Source: JAPOUP01 sp026708635
GTDB taxonomy: Bacteria > Pseudomonadota > Alphaproteobacteria > Rhodobacterales > Rhodobacteraceae
NCBI GenBank assembly: GCA_965200115.1
Contig: OZ241336.1
Coordinates: 4,135,831 to 4,199,830, forward strand
Direction of reading: 5' to 3'
DNA length: 64,000 nucleotides
The position numbers and the translations under genes are program-made. The notes beneath the pieces are model-generated. The model was not told where the DNA came from. It worked only from the letters and a program-made list of their open reading frames with translations, and ran no database searches. Numbering within the stretch: the first letter of the stretch is position 1; each line of letters begins with the position of its first letter. This document shows positions 17,166 to 25,291 of this stretch, one piece after another.

Positions 17166-18068
17166 CTATAGGAACAGGACAAGAACCAGGATGCCCGCCG
17201 TCAGCAACGCGATACCACCGTATTCACGGGGCGAGACCCTCTCGCGAAAAAAGAGCGTCGACGCGGCGATGGAGAATATCAACTCGATCTGGCCCAAAGC
17301 GCTGACATAGGCCGCGTTCTGAAGCGTGAATGCCGAAAACCAGCAGAAACTGCCTATCATCGACGCGAGTCCAACCATTCCGGTCACTCGCCAGGCACGC
17401 AGGACACGCGTTATCTGCCCCCGTTCCCGCCACATAAGCCAGATCGCGAGCGCAAGAGTCTGAAATGTCGTGACCACGGCAAGCGTCGTCCCCGCACGCA
17501 GGGCGGTGTCTCCGCTTTCGAGCGCGAGCGAAGCTCCCCGGTATCCGACCGCCGAGACGGCGAAGAACATTCCTGAGGCAAGACCCAGGCCCGTGGCCCG
17601 ATTGACTATCCGTCCAATGGGCGGGCCCGTACCGGCCGGAGGATCGGAAATCAGGAGCACGCCGAGAAGTCCAAGCCCGATGGCGATTCCACCGACCACG
17701 CCCACACCTTCCCCCAGAATCAGAAAACCCGCGATCGCGGTCATCACGACTTCGGTCTTCTTGAATGTAATGCCAACCGCGAAATTTCGGTGCGAAAAGA
17801 TTGAAACGACACACATGGTGGCAAGGATCTGCGCCACGCCACCCGCGATGGCGAATTTCCAGAAACGCTCCGGCATCGACGGGATGCCCTGGTCGGAGCC
17901 CTCCGAATACAGGCAGACCAAAAGTATCGCGAGCGGCGCCGAGAAAAGGAACCTCGCGAACGTGGCGCCACCCGCCGAAAGCCCCGCAAGCGTGAGCCAC
18001 TTTTGCAGCATGAACCTGAATGTCTGCGCCAGTGCCGCCGCAACCGTAATGAATACCCATGGCTCCAT
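17166..18068 (-). CDS. EamA/DMT-superfamily transporter
   Basis: 300-residue integral membrane protein with about ten hydrophobic helices arranged as two EamA repeats, the second ending in RERVSPREYGGIALLTAGILVLVLFL, a typical terminal signature of drug/metabolite transporters. The substrate is unknown. It follows the desaturase gene on the minus strand with a 26-base gap. Confidence 0.88.
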   Translation of the reverse strand: MEPWVFITVAAALAQTFRFMLQKWLTLAGLSAGGATFARFLFSAPLAILLVCLYSEGSDQGIPSMPERFWKFAIAGGVAQILATMCVVSIFSHRNFAVGITFKKTEVVMTAIAGFLILGEGVGVVGGIAIGLGLLGVLLISDPPAGTGPPIGRIVNRATGLGLASGMFFAVSAVGYRGASLALESGDTALRAGTTLAVVTTFQTLALAIWLMWRERGQITRVLRAWRVTGMVGLASMIGSFCWFSAFTLQNAAYVSALGQIELIFSIAASTLFFRERVSPREYGGIALLTAGILVLVLFL

Positions 18069-18094
18069 TGGCGGATTACCGACTGGACATAAAC

Positions 18095-19018
18095 TCAGTT
18101 CCAGAGAGGATGGGCAACCGGATCCTTTGACCGCAGGAGGTATTTCCCGAAGATCTGGGCATAGGAGCGATAGACGTAACCTCCGTTACGGGCCGCGAAA
18201 CGTTCGCGGTTGTCCCTATACAGTTTCGGAAGCCTGTACCATGGAATCCTCGGGTATGCATGATGAACGGCATGCAGGTTATTGTTAAGGAAAAGAAATG
18301 ACAGGGGTCCCCTATCCTCGATTATCACCGTACGCCCGGCCGCGCGCCGGTTTGCCTGGTGCTCCAGAAACGTACGGATCTTGATCAGCGAGAGGCCCGC
18401 GTAGACGGCCGTCAGGTAAGCCCAGACCGGCATCTGTCCCACGGTTCCCAACCACAGAACAACCGGCGCGACGGCGGGGATATGCCAAAGCCAGCCACGG
18501 ATCACACGCCGGTCGCCCGCGACGGCGGCCCGGAAATCCCCGAGGAAAAAAGCCGTTTGGGACACCACCACCCCGATCAGGATCCTTCCCAGGAGAGTAT
18601 TGTTTAACGTCAGCAAAGCCCGCGCCGCGCCGGGTAGCCTGCGCCAAACCGCAGGATCGAGGTAATTTGACTCCGGATCGTCATAAGGGTCGGTGAGGTT
18701 GCCGTTCATATGATGGTCAAGGTGCGTGTCGCGAAACCGTTGATAGGGAATGAGAAAATCGTAGGATGGAAAGACGAGCGCGGTGTTCAGCGCCACGCTA
18801 CGGAATGGATGGCCATGGATGGCCTCATGCTGCAGCGAGGAGGCGAGCGCGACCGCAACACCGGTAACCAGGATTCCGGCCGCCAGCGACTCAGCAGCCA
18901 GCCAGGTGGTACCCAAGGCCCAGGTCCCATGGCACCCGAGAATCACCGCCAGCGTTGGCCATTCCACGAATCGCCGTGAAGTCACACCTACATCCACCCT
19001 ATATCGGTCCTTCGCCAT
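18095..19018 (-). CDS. Membrane fatty acid desaturase / hydroxylase family protein
   Basis: About 307 residues, starting at the ATG at 19018 (MAKDRYRVDVGV); an upstream ATG at 19075 adds a segment without similarity. The three histidine boxes of di-iron membrane desaturases are visible: HEAIHGH, HLDHHMNG and NNLHAVHHAYP. Hydrophobic segments separate the boxes. Likely reaction is oxygen-dependent desaturation or hydroxylation of a lipid or related compound in the inner membrane. The EamA gene follows it directly. Confidence 0.85.
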   Translation of the reverse strand: MAKDRYRVDVGVTSRRFVEWPTLAVILGCHGTWALGTTWLAAESLAAGILVTGVAVALASSLQHEAIHGHPFRSVALNTALVFPSYDFLIPYQRFRDTHLDHHMNGNLTDPYDDPESNYLDPAVWRRLPGAARALLTLNNTLLGRILIGVVVSQTAFFLGDFRAAVAGDRRVIRGWLWHIPAVAPVVLWLGTVGQMPVWAYLTAVYAGLSLIKIRTFLEHQANRRAAGRTVIIEDRGPLSFLFLNNNLHAVHHAYPRIPWYRLPKLYRDNRERFAARNGGYVYRSYAQIFGKYLLRSKDPVAHPLWN

Positions 19019-19250
19019 AATTCCCGTAAAGCCGCGCCAACAGATTGACGACCTGGCGCAAGCGGTCAGGATCACAAATGCACACCGCTCATTCTATCTA
19101 ACCGAAGCGGTTGAGGCCACATCAAAATCAGCGGCATCGACGGACCGCCAGGGCGGTTCCGGTATCCGGCGCCGCGGCTTAACGGCCCTCATCGCGGCGA
19201 CGAACGGCCACGGTCTCGATCGTGTCCGCCGCGCCGGGATCCGCCAATCC

Positions 19251-20726
19251 CTATCGCGGCGCGCCAACGTATCTCCCGACTCCATCAGGCCTGGGCAGAG
19301 CCGCGTGGGCGGCCTCAATCGTACCCAGTCGCCTGGAAATCCGTGCGGATGGCTTCGATGGACGACGTGTCTTAAGCGAAACGTGAACCAGGGCGTGCTC
19401 GCCCGTCGCGCAGACCCGCCCATCGTTCCAAAGCTCATGAAACAGATGCATCTTCCTGCCACGGCCGTCCAGACAGACCGTGCTTACGCGAATCCGCGCT
19501 CCCGCGTGGACCTCGCATAGATGGCGGATATGGGTTTCGGCGGTGAAGTAGCTTCCCCCTGAGGCGACGTAGTCGGCGTCACATCCGACTATGCGCATGA
19601 AACGGTCGGTGGCGTCTCCGAAAACCTGAAGGTATTTGGCCTCGTTCATGTGCCCGTTGTAGTCCGTCCAGTCTAGCGGCACGGCCTGGTTCACCGTCTC
19701 GATCGGCGCGCCGGTCTCAACGATGTCCGAATAGTCGAGCACGGCGCCGTTGCGGTCATTCAGATCCATCTCGGTCTGGCGAAGGATCCTGCCGACTCCC
19801 CGGCCCCGCGCTTTCAGCGCGCGCATCAACGCGACGAGATTGCCGTCACGGATCCATTCGAGTTCGCGGACGGACCGCGCCCCGGATTGGGCGTCGGACT
19901 GCTCCGCGATCATGCCAGCGAATTCCGGTGTCAGTTCCGGGACATCAATCAGCCTGGACCAGGGCCATTTGAGCGCGGGACCAAACTGCTCGATGAAGTG
20001 GCGCATCCCCGCCTCACCGCCGGCTATCCTGTAGGTCTCGAACAGGCCCATCTGCGCCCAGCGTAGACCGAAGCCGTAGCGAATCGCGTCATCGATCTCT
20101 TCCGTCGTCGCGACTCCATCCTTCACCAACCAGAGCGCCTCCCGCCAGACAGCCTCGAGAAGGCGGTCGGCTAAATGGGCGTCGATCTCCCTGCGCAACA
20201 GCAAGGGATACATGCCAATTCCGGAGAGGACGGTCCGTGCCGCCTCCACACGCTCACCTGAAACGGACTCCGTCGGCACCAGTTCCACCAATGGCAGCAG
20301 GTAGACCGGATTGAACGGATGGGCGACCAGGATCGCATCCGGATATCGTGCCCCATTCGCCAGTTCGGACGGCCTGAACCCGGAAGTCGAGGAAGCGATG
20401 GTAACGCATCCGGCCACCCGTGACTGAATCCGCCCATAGATGTCCCGCTTGAGTTCGAGGCGCTCTGGTACGCTTTCCTGTATCCAGTCAGCGCCGCCAA
20501 CGGCGGCGTCCAATGACTGGAAGGTGATGACCGGTCCCTCCTCCGGCATGGCGGCGTCGAACAGTCCGGGCAACGAGCGCCGGGCGTCCGCCATCACCCT
20601 TTCCATCCTAGGCCGCGTCTCGGGGTCCGGATCGAAAATCCGGACCTCCCATCCCATCAGCGCGAATCGCGCGGCCCAGCCGCCGCCAATCACACCACAA
20701 CCGATAATCGCAGCTACCTTACCCAT
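19251..20726 (-). CDS. L-carnitine dehydrogenase fused to a hot-dog thioesterase
   Basis: 491-residue bifunctional protein. The N-terminal domain (about 1-320) is a 3-hydroxyacyl-CoA dehydrogenase-type enzyme with the NAD motif IIGCGVIGGGWAARFA and SSTSGFRPSELA, like CdhA carnitine dehydrogenase. The C-terminal domain (about 340-480) is a 4HBT-type thioesterase beginning VPLDWTDYNGHMNEAKYLQV, like CdhB. In this pathway carnitine is oxidised to 3-dehydrocarnitine, cleaved by CdhC with acetyl-CoA, and the resulting betainyl-CoA is hydrolysed to glycine betaine. CdhC is encoded about 100 bases upstream on the same strand, so all three activities are present in two genes. Confidence 0.88.
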   Translation of the reverse strand: MGKVAAIIGCGVIGGGWAARFALMGWEVRIFDPDPETRPRMERVMADARRSLPGLFDAAMPEEGPVITFQSLDAAVGGADWIQESVPERLELKRDIYGRIQSRVAGCVTIASSTSGFRPSELANGARYPDAILVAHPFNPVYLLPLVELVPTESVSGERVEAARTVLSGIGMYPLLLRREIDAHLADRLLEAVWREALWLVKDGVATTEEIDDAIRYGFGLRWAQMGLFETYRIAGGEAGMRHFIEQFGPALKWPWSRLIDVPELTPEFAGMIAEQSDAQSGARSVRELEWIRDGNLVALMRALKARGRGVGRILRQTEMDLNDRNGAVLDYSDIVETGAPIETVNQAVPLDWTDYNGHMNEAKYLQVFGDATDRFMRIVGCDADYVASGGSYFTAETHIRHLCEVHAGARIRVSTVCLDGRGRKMHLFHELWNDGRVCATGEHALVHVSLKTRRPSKPSARISRRLGTIEAAHAALPRPDGVGRYVGAPR

Positions 20727-20829
20727 ACCCGTTTACGCCCTTCCAGTTGCCTTGGCGTCACATCGGTATCGACCCCCGCGGGCTTCGGAAAGATCCTCGG
20801 CTCGGAATGTGCCGCCACATCCAGACGGA

Positions 20830-21747
20830 TCAAGCCGCCCGCGGCGCGCGCTTGACCAGACTCAGTCGGCCGCGCACCTCTTCAGGCCCGATTACCCTGG
20901 AGCCCATGTTGGAAACAATCGCGACAGCGCGCTCAACCAGCTGTGCATTCGTTGCCAGAATGCCGCGATCAAGCATCAGGTTGTCCTCAAGGCCGACCCG
21001 GACGTTTCCCCCGGAAAGCACCGCCGCCGCCACAAAGGCCATCTGGTTCCGACCCAGCGAGAACGCCGAGAATGTCCAGTCTGCCGGCACGTTGTTAACC
21101 ATCGCCATGAAGGTGTTCAGATCGTCGGGCGCGCCCCAGGGCACCCCCATGCAGAGCTGGATCAGCGCGGGCGCGTCGAGAATGCCCTCCTCCACGAGTT
21201 TCCTGGCATACCGGAGATGGCCGGTATCGAACGCCTCGATCTCCGGCTTTACCCCCAGGCCGGTCATCATGGCACCCATGTCCCGCAGCATGGCCGGCGT
21301 GTTGCACATCACGTAATCCGCCTCGGCGAAATTCAGCGTACCGCAGTCAAGCGTGCAGATCTCCGGCATGCACTGCCTGACATGCTCGACACGTTCGGCG
21401 GCGCCTGCCATGTCGGTTCTCCGTTCGTCGAGCGGCAGCGGGCGGTCCGTTGGCCCGAAGACCAGGTCGCCCCCCATTCCGGCGGAAAGATTCAGCACGA
21501 CGTCAACATCCGAGGCCCGAATGCGATCCGTAACCTCCCGGTATAGCTCCAGCCGCCGCGAGGGTGCGCCCGTTTCGGGATCACGCACGTGGCAGTGCGC
21601 CACCGCCGCGCCCGCTTTTGCCGCGTCTATGGCGGCTTCGGCGATTTCCGCTGGCGAACGGGGCACATGCGGACTGCGATCCTGAGTGCCGCTCGCACCG
21701 GTTACGGCACAGGTGATGAACACCTCCCGATTCATGGCAAGTGACAT
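20830..21747 (-). CDS. 3-dehydrocarnitine cleavage enzyme, BKACE family (DUF849)
   Basis: About 305 residues, with the start at 21747 (MSLAMNREVFITCAVTGA) after GGAGGG. BKACE hallmarks are visible: an HCHVRDPETG zinc-binding motif, NLSAGMGGD, the PEIEAFDTGHL segment, and VGLEDNL near the C terminus. Adjacent to the fused carnitine dehydrogenase/thioesterase, it most likely converts 3-dehydrocarnitine plus acetyl-CoA to betainyl-CoA and acetoacetate. The functional assignment rests strongly on context because BKACE enzymes accept several beta-keto acids. Confidence 0.87.
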   Translation of the reverse strand: MSLAMNREVFITCAVTGASGTQDRSPHVPRSPAEIAEAAIDAAKAGAAVAHCHVRDPETGAPSRRLELYREVTDRIRASDVDVVLNLSAGMGGDLVFGPTDRPLPLDERRTDMAGAAERVEHVRQCMPEICTLDCGTLNFAEADYVMCNTPAMLRDMGAMMTGLGVKPEIEAFDTGHLRYARKLVEEGILDAPALIQLCMGVPWGAPDDLNTFMAMVNNVPADWTFSAFSLGRNQMAFVAAAVLSGGNVRVGLEDNLMLDRGILATNAQLVERAVAIVSNMGSRVIGPEEVRGRLSLVKRAPRAA

Positions 21748-21841
21748 CCGCGCTCCCTCCCCGACCATTTCGGGCAAGGTGTATATACAGAGCGGCGAAA
21801 GCTCAACCGCGGCCAAGGGGGCATCGTGACGACGATGTGTC

Positions 21842-22042
21842 GTGAGTCCACAGGGCCGTCTCTGTCGTGGCGTGCCCCATGAGGTCCTGAATTGGACCCA
21901 CCGGGCGTTCTCCAACCTGAAGCGCCGGGCCATGGGCGTGTACCGCGACACGCTCAGGAAGCGTTTCAGGCGCTATCCCGATGAGCTCGTCCTCCGGTGG
22001 AGCAGTCGCGCGGCGCCTCCGGCGCGGACGTCGGGGATCCGC
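21842..22042 (+). pseudogene. Remnant of an IS1595/ISXO2-type transposase (C-terminal piece)
   Basis: The plus-strand frame reads WTHRAFSNLKRRAMGVYRD, then RKRFRRYPDELVLRW. This matches the well-known C-terminal pattern of ISXO2-like transposases (FSNLKRWALGVYHGLR and YLDEFVFRFNRR). The preceding catalytic region is missing and the frame degenerates after about residue 60, so this is a relic. It marks an old insertion upstream of the carnitine genes. Confidence 0.6.
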
Positions 22043-22765
22043 CTACCATTGATGGGTATCGGTGTGGCTTTCCGCGGCAGCGGTCCGGTCATAAGTCCTT
22101 ACCGTGGCGATAGGTAACCGCGGCACTGGGGAGGTGATGGTCGCCGCTGTCCGTTTCGGTCTCAACACCCACTCGGTCCTCCCGCTCCCGGCGGCGCGCG
22201 CATGACTTCGCGATGTCAAACCAGCGGGTCGAGCTTTTTGCCGCGCTGATTTTCTTTTTCGTGCCTGGCGCCATCGCCAGCCCCTATCCGGTGGCGAGGC
22301 TGGTGAGGTTCCACGGTCCGGGCGCGCCATTCGCTATTGTGGCCATCCCGGCCATATCGGGTTGATCGCCCTCGGTCTCGCCCGTACAGGCTCGCGACCG
22401 ACAATGGAACGGCGCACCTCACATGTCCGTTTCCCCGTACGTCATTCCCTATCGGTGAACTCATAGGGCACCCTCGCGACGTCGACCGGAACCGGAAATG
22501 AATCTCGATACCCGAAGCCATCCGGAAACCGTCGGGCTCCGAACCGGCGGCGCACGTCGAGGCGCATGGACTTTCGCCGGATGGAATTCTCCGCGCTTGC
22601 GAACGCCATCGGTTTCCGACTAAATCTCGCCCGTGCCGGAATTGATCTCCGTGTCAACGCGAGGGATCGGCTTCGGAAGAAGTTTAGAAACCGGGGTTCA
22701 TCGATACGACGCTCCCTCGAAAATTCCCCGAACCGGACAATCATGACACGGCGGGCCAGGAACGC
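22043..22765. other. Intergenic region with degraded sequence and one weak small ORF
   Basis: No convincing gene. A 50-codon plus-strand frame at 22213-22365 (starting MSNQRVELFAALIFFFVPG) has a membrane-like N terminus but no clear ribosome binding site or recognised family. The rest looks like decayed sequence beside the transposase relic. Confidence 0.35.
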
Positions 22766-24484
22766 ATGCAACGCATCCTCATCACCTCAGCGATTCCCTA
22801 CATCAACGGAATCAAGCATCTGGGCAATCTCGTCGGCAGTCAGCTGCCCGCCGACCTCTATGCCCGCTACATGCGCGCGCGCGGTCATGAGGTCATGTTC
22901 ATCTGCGGAACGGACGAGCACGGCACTCCAGCGGAGCTGGCCGCCGCCGCGGCCGGCATCCCCGTTGCCCAGTACTGTGCCGATATGTGGGCCAAACAGA
23001 AGCGGCTCTCTGACGGGTTCCAGCTCAGTTTTGACAAATTCGGACGCTCGTCGTCGCCACAGAACCACCGTCTCACACAGTATTTCGCGGAGCGGCTGGC
23101 GGAAAACGGGCTGATCGAGGAAGTCGTCGAAAGCCAGCTTTACTCAAGGGCCGACGGCCGGTTCCTGCCTGACAGGTATGTCGAGGGAACCTGCCCCGAC
23201 TGCGGCTACGACCGCGCCCGGGGAGACCAATGCGAGAACTGCACGAGACAGCTCGATCCCACGGATCTGATCGAACCCCGCTCGGCGATTTCGGGATCAA
23301 CCGATCTTGAGGTAAGAGAGACCAGGCATCTGTACCTGCGCCAGTCCGTCCTTAGAGAGCGGCTGGAGGAGTGGATTGCCTCAAAGGATGACTGGCCGGT
23401 CCTGACCACATCCATCGCCAGAAAATGGCTTCACGACGGCGACGGCCTGCGGGACCGCGGCATCACCCGGGATCTTGACTGGGGCGTACCCGTCCGCCGC
23501 GGAGAGAGGCCCTGGCCGGGGATGGAGGGCAAAGTCTTCTACGTATGGTTTGACGCTCCCATCGAATACATCGCCGCGACCAAGGAATGGGCGGATGGCG
23601 AGGGTCTGGAGGACGCGGCATGGCGCCGTTGGTGGCGGACCGACGAAGGCGCTTCCGATGTGCGCTATGTCCAGTTCATGGGCAAGGACAACGTACCGTT
23701 CCACACGCTGAGCTTTCCGGCGACGATCATCGGATCCGGTGATCCCTGGAAGCTCGTGGACTACATCAAGTCATTCAATTACCTCAATTATGACGGCGGT
23801 CAGTTCAGCACGTCACTCGGCCGGGGTATTTTCATGGACCAGGCGCTCGATATCCTTCCCGCGGATTACTGGCGATGGTGGCTTCTTTCGCACGCTCCCG
23901 AAAACTCCGACAGCGAGTTCACTTGGGAAAACTTCCAGGTCTCCGTCAACAAGGATCTCGCAGATATTCTCGGGAATTTCGTCAGCCGCGTCACAAAGTT
24001 CTGCCGCTCGAAATTCGGCGAGGCCATTCCCGCGGGCGGAGAGCCTGAGGACCGCGAAAGGGCGCTCATCGCCGAACTGGAGACGCGTGTCGCCGCGTAT
24101 CAGCGACATATGGAGGCGATAGAGATCCGCAAAGCCGCCAACGAGCTCCGCGCCATCTGGGCCGGCGGGAACGAGTACCTTCAGGACGCGGCTCCCTGGA
24201 GCGTTTTCAGGGAGCGTCCGGAGAGGGCCGCCGCCATTATCCGGTTTTCGCTGAATCTGATCCGGCTCTATGCCGTACTTTCCGCGCCATTCATTCCAGA
24301 CACCGCCGCGAAAATGATGAAAGCGATGCGAGCCGAGGATGGCCTTTGGCCGGAAGATATCGCGGCGGCGCTCGCTTCCCTTCCGCCCGGCCGGTCATTC
24401 ACCGTTCCGGACAACCTGTTCGGTAAGATTTCCGATGCCGAACGCGAAAGTTGGCAGAAACGCTTCGCGGGCGGGCGCGAATGA
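22766..24484 (+). CDS. metG: Methionyl-tRNA synthetase
   Basis: Charges initiator and elongator tRNA-Met. The 572-residue protein has the class I catalytic domain with the HIGH-like HLGN motif (residues 17-20) in PYINGIKHLGN. A zinc-knuckle insertion follows with CPDC and CENC (about residues 147-163). The KMSKS-equivalent appears as QFSTSLGRG near residue 350, the usual variant in this MetG subgroup. There is no C-terminal tRNA-binding domain. The tRNA-Ser gene follows after 50 bases. Confidence 0.95.
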   Translation: MQRILITSAIPYINGIKHLGNLVGSQLPADLYARYMRARGHEVMFICGTDEHGTPAELAAAAAGIPVAQYCADMWAKQKRLSDGFQLSFDKFGRSSSPQNHRLTQYFAERLAENGLIEEVVESQLYSRADGRFLPDRYVEGTCPDCGYDRARGDQCENCTRQLDPTDLIEPRSAISGSTDLEVRETRHLYLRQSVLRERLEEWIASKDDWPVLTTSIARKWLHDGDGLRDRGITRDLDWGVPVRRGERPWPGMEGKVFYVWFDAPIEYIAATKEWADGEGLEDAAWRRWWRTDEGASDVRYVQFMGKDNVPFHTLSFPATIIGSGDPWKLVDYIKSFNYLNYDGGQFSTSLGRGIFMDQALDILPADYWRWWLLSHAPENSDSEFTWENFQVSVNKDLADILGNFVSRVTKFCRSKFGEAIPAGGEPEDRERALIAELETRVAAYQRHMEAIEIRKAANELRAIWAGGNEYLQDAAPWSVFRERPERAAAIIRFSLNLIRLYAVLSAPFIPDTAAKMMKAMRAEDGLWPEDIAAALASLPPGRSFTVPDNLFGKISDAERESWQKRFAGGRE

Positions 24485-24534
24485 TATTGGCGCCGGGGTT
24501 GCCTGCCATCGATTCCGCATTTACAGATGTCCGC

Positions 24535-24624
24535 GGAGACGTGGCCGAGTGGTCGAAGGCGCTCCCCTGCTAAGGGAGTAGGCGGGTAACCGTCTCGAGG
24601 GTTCGAATCCCTTCGTCTCCGCCA
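24535..24624 (+). tRNA. tRNA-Ser (anticodon GCU)
   Basis: The 90-base gene folds as a class II tRNA: acceptor GGAGACG pairs with CGTCTCC, the anticodon stem CTCCC/GGGAG encloses CTGCTAA with anticodon GCT, a long variable arm follows, and the T-arm contains GGTTCGAATCC. The 3' CCA is encoded. Its 3' end (24611-24624) is the left attachment site of the 10-kb element that follows. Confidence 0.97.
24611..24624 (+). repeat. attL core, 14-bp direct repeat in tRNA-Ser
   Basis: CTTCGTCTCCGCCA at the tRNA 3' end recurs exactly at 34592-34605, just beyond the integrase promoter. A tRNA 3' end is the classic target of tyrosine integrases, and insertion at this point regenerates an intact tRNA. Confidence 0.85.
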
Positions 24625-24677
24625 GAATCCTCAGAAAAATCCTTTATTTACAGGGTCTTACGGGATTCTTGGGAAAC

Positions 24678-24706
24678 GTTAGCACCTTTGTGTTATCACT
24701 TTTTAT
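24678..24706 (+). promoter_or_regulatory. Candidate integrase arm-type sites at the left end
   Basis: GTTAGCAC (24678-24685) and GTTATCACTTTTTAT (24692-24706) lie about 55 bases inside attL. Closely similar repeats in the same orientation occur at 34444-34467 next to the integrase gene. This pattern fits arm-type binding sites for the integrase N-terminal domain. Confidence 0.45.
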
Positions 24707-25038
24707 CGGTCGATAGTGGCCTCATCCCATATTTTGAAGGCCCCCATGACAATAGGGCCGCCCATCGGATCCCAGACATGGACACGCAGTTCTTCCCCGG
24801 TAGCGGCTTTGACACCGAACACGCAAGATAGGATTCTGGAATCGTCGGCCTTATCGAAAAACCCATGACCCCAAACGAAAGCATCCTTCCAGACTACGCC
24901 CGGCCAAGGGTTCTTTGGGTCGCCCTTAATGCTCCAAACCAGTCCCTGGCAGCCGGCTTCCGAAAATTCGTTACTCTCCCCCTGTGCAATTGATTGTACG
25001 GGCATCAGGACAAGCACTAAAGCAAACAACAGTTTCAT
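24703..25038 (-). CDS. Small secreted protein of unknown function
   Basis: 111 residues with a strong signal peptide (MKLLFALVLVLMPVQSIAQ) and a mature part of about 90 residues, containing two Cys (CQGLVW and SCVFG) that could form a disulfide, and several Trp residues. I recognise no family. GGAGGAAAT precedes the ATG. It is the last gene of the element, behind the portal gene and separated from it by a structured RNA candidate (25071-25213) that would form its 5' leader. Such position is typical for accessory cargo. Confidence 0.7.
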   Translation of the reverse strand: MKLLFALVLVLMPVQSIAQGESNEFSEAGCQGLVWSIKGDPKNPWPGVVWKDAFVWGHGFFDKADDSRILSCVFGVKAATGEELRVHVWDPMGGPIVMGAFKIWDEATIDR

Positions 25039-25070
25039 CGGGCATTTCCTCCATCAGAGTTCCAACGCTC

Positions 25071-25213
25071 CGGCGGGTGCCGGGCTGTTGCTAACGATCC
25101 TCGAAAGAGACTGTTCCCGCCTATTGGCCCCGGCGCGGGAAGCTACCCCCATGCCGTGAGCGGGCTTATTCAGCGGGCAACCCGGCATAGGTGCCGAGTC
25201 GAGGAAAGTTAGC
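25071..25213 (-). ncRNA. Structured RNA candidate, copy A (leader of the secreted-protein gene)
   Basis: Read on the minus strand, a long-range helix closes the element: GCTAACTTTCCTCGA (25213-25199) pairs with TCGAGGATCGTTAGC (25104-25090), 13 of 15 positions. Inside are a hairpin (CGGCA-loop-TGCCG) and a second helix formed by CCCGC (in CCCGCTGAATA) with GCGGG (in AATAGGCGGG). A conserved GCCCGGCACC follows the closing helix. A diverged copy with the same architecture occurs at 36879-37025. Copy A ends about 35 bases before the start codon at 25038, as a cis-regulatory leader would. I cannot match it to a known class. Confidence 0.6.
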
Positions 25214-25291
25214 GTGCGCACGGTATCGCTATCGGCGGGGAAGTGACAAGGAGATAATCACCCCCACCGATCCTAAACGCGCCATAGGGGG

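Noticed and set aside
25090..25213. Integron attC site (inverted GCTAAC / GTTAGC boxes around a structured core)
   Set aside because: Copy A resembles an attC superficially, but copy B (36898-37025) lacks the RYYYAAC and GTTRRRY boxes while keeping the same fold, no integron integrase is present, and both precede start codons.
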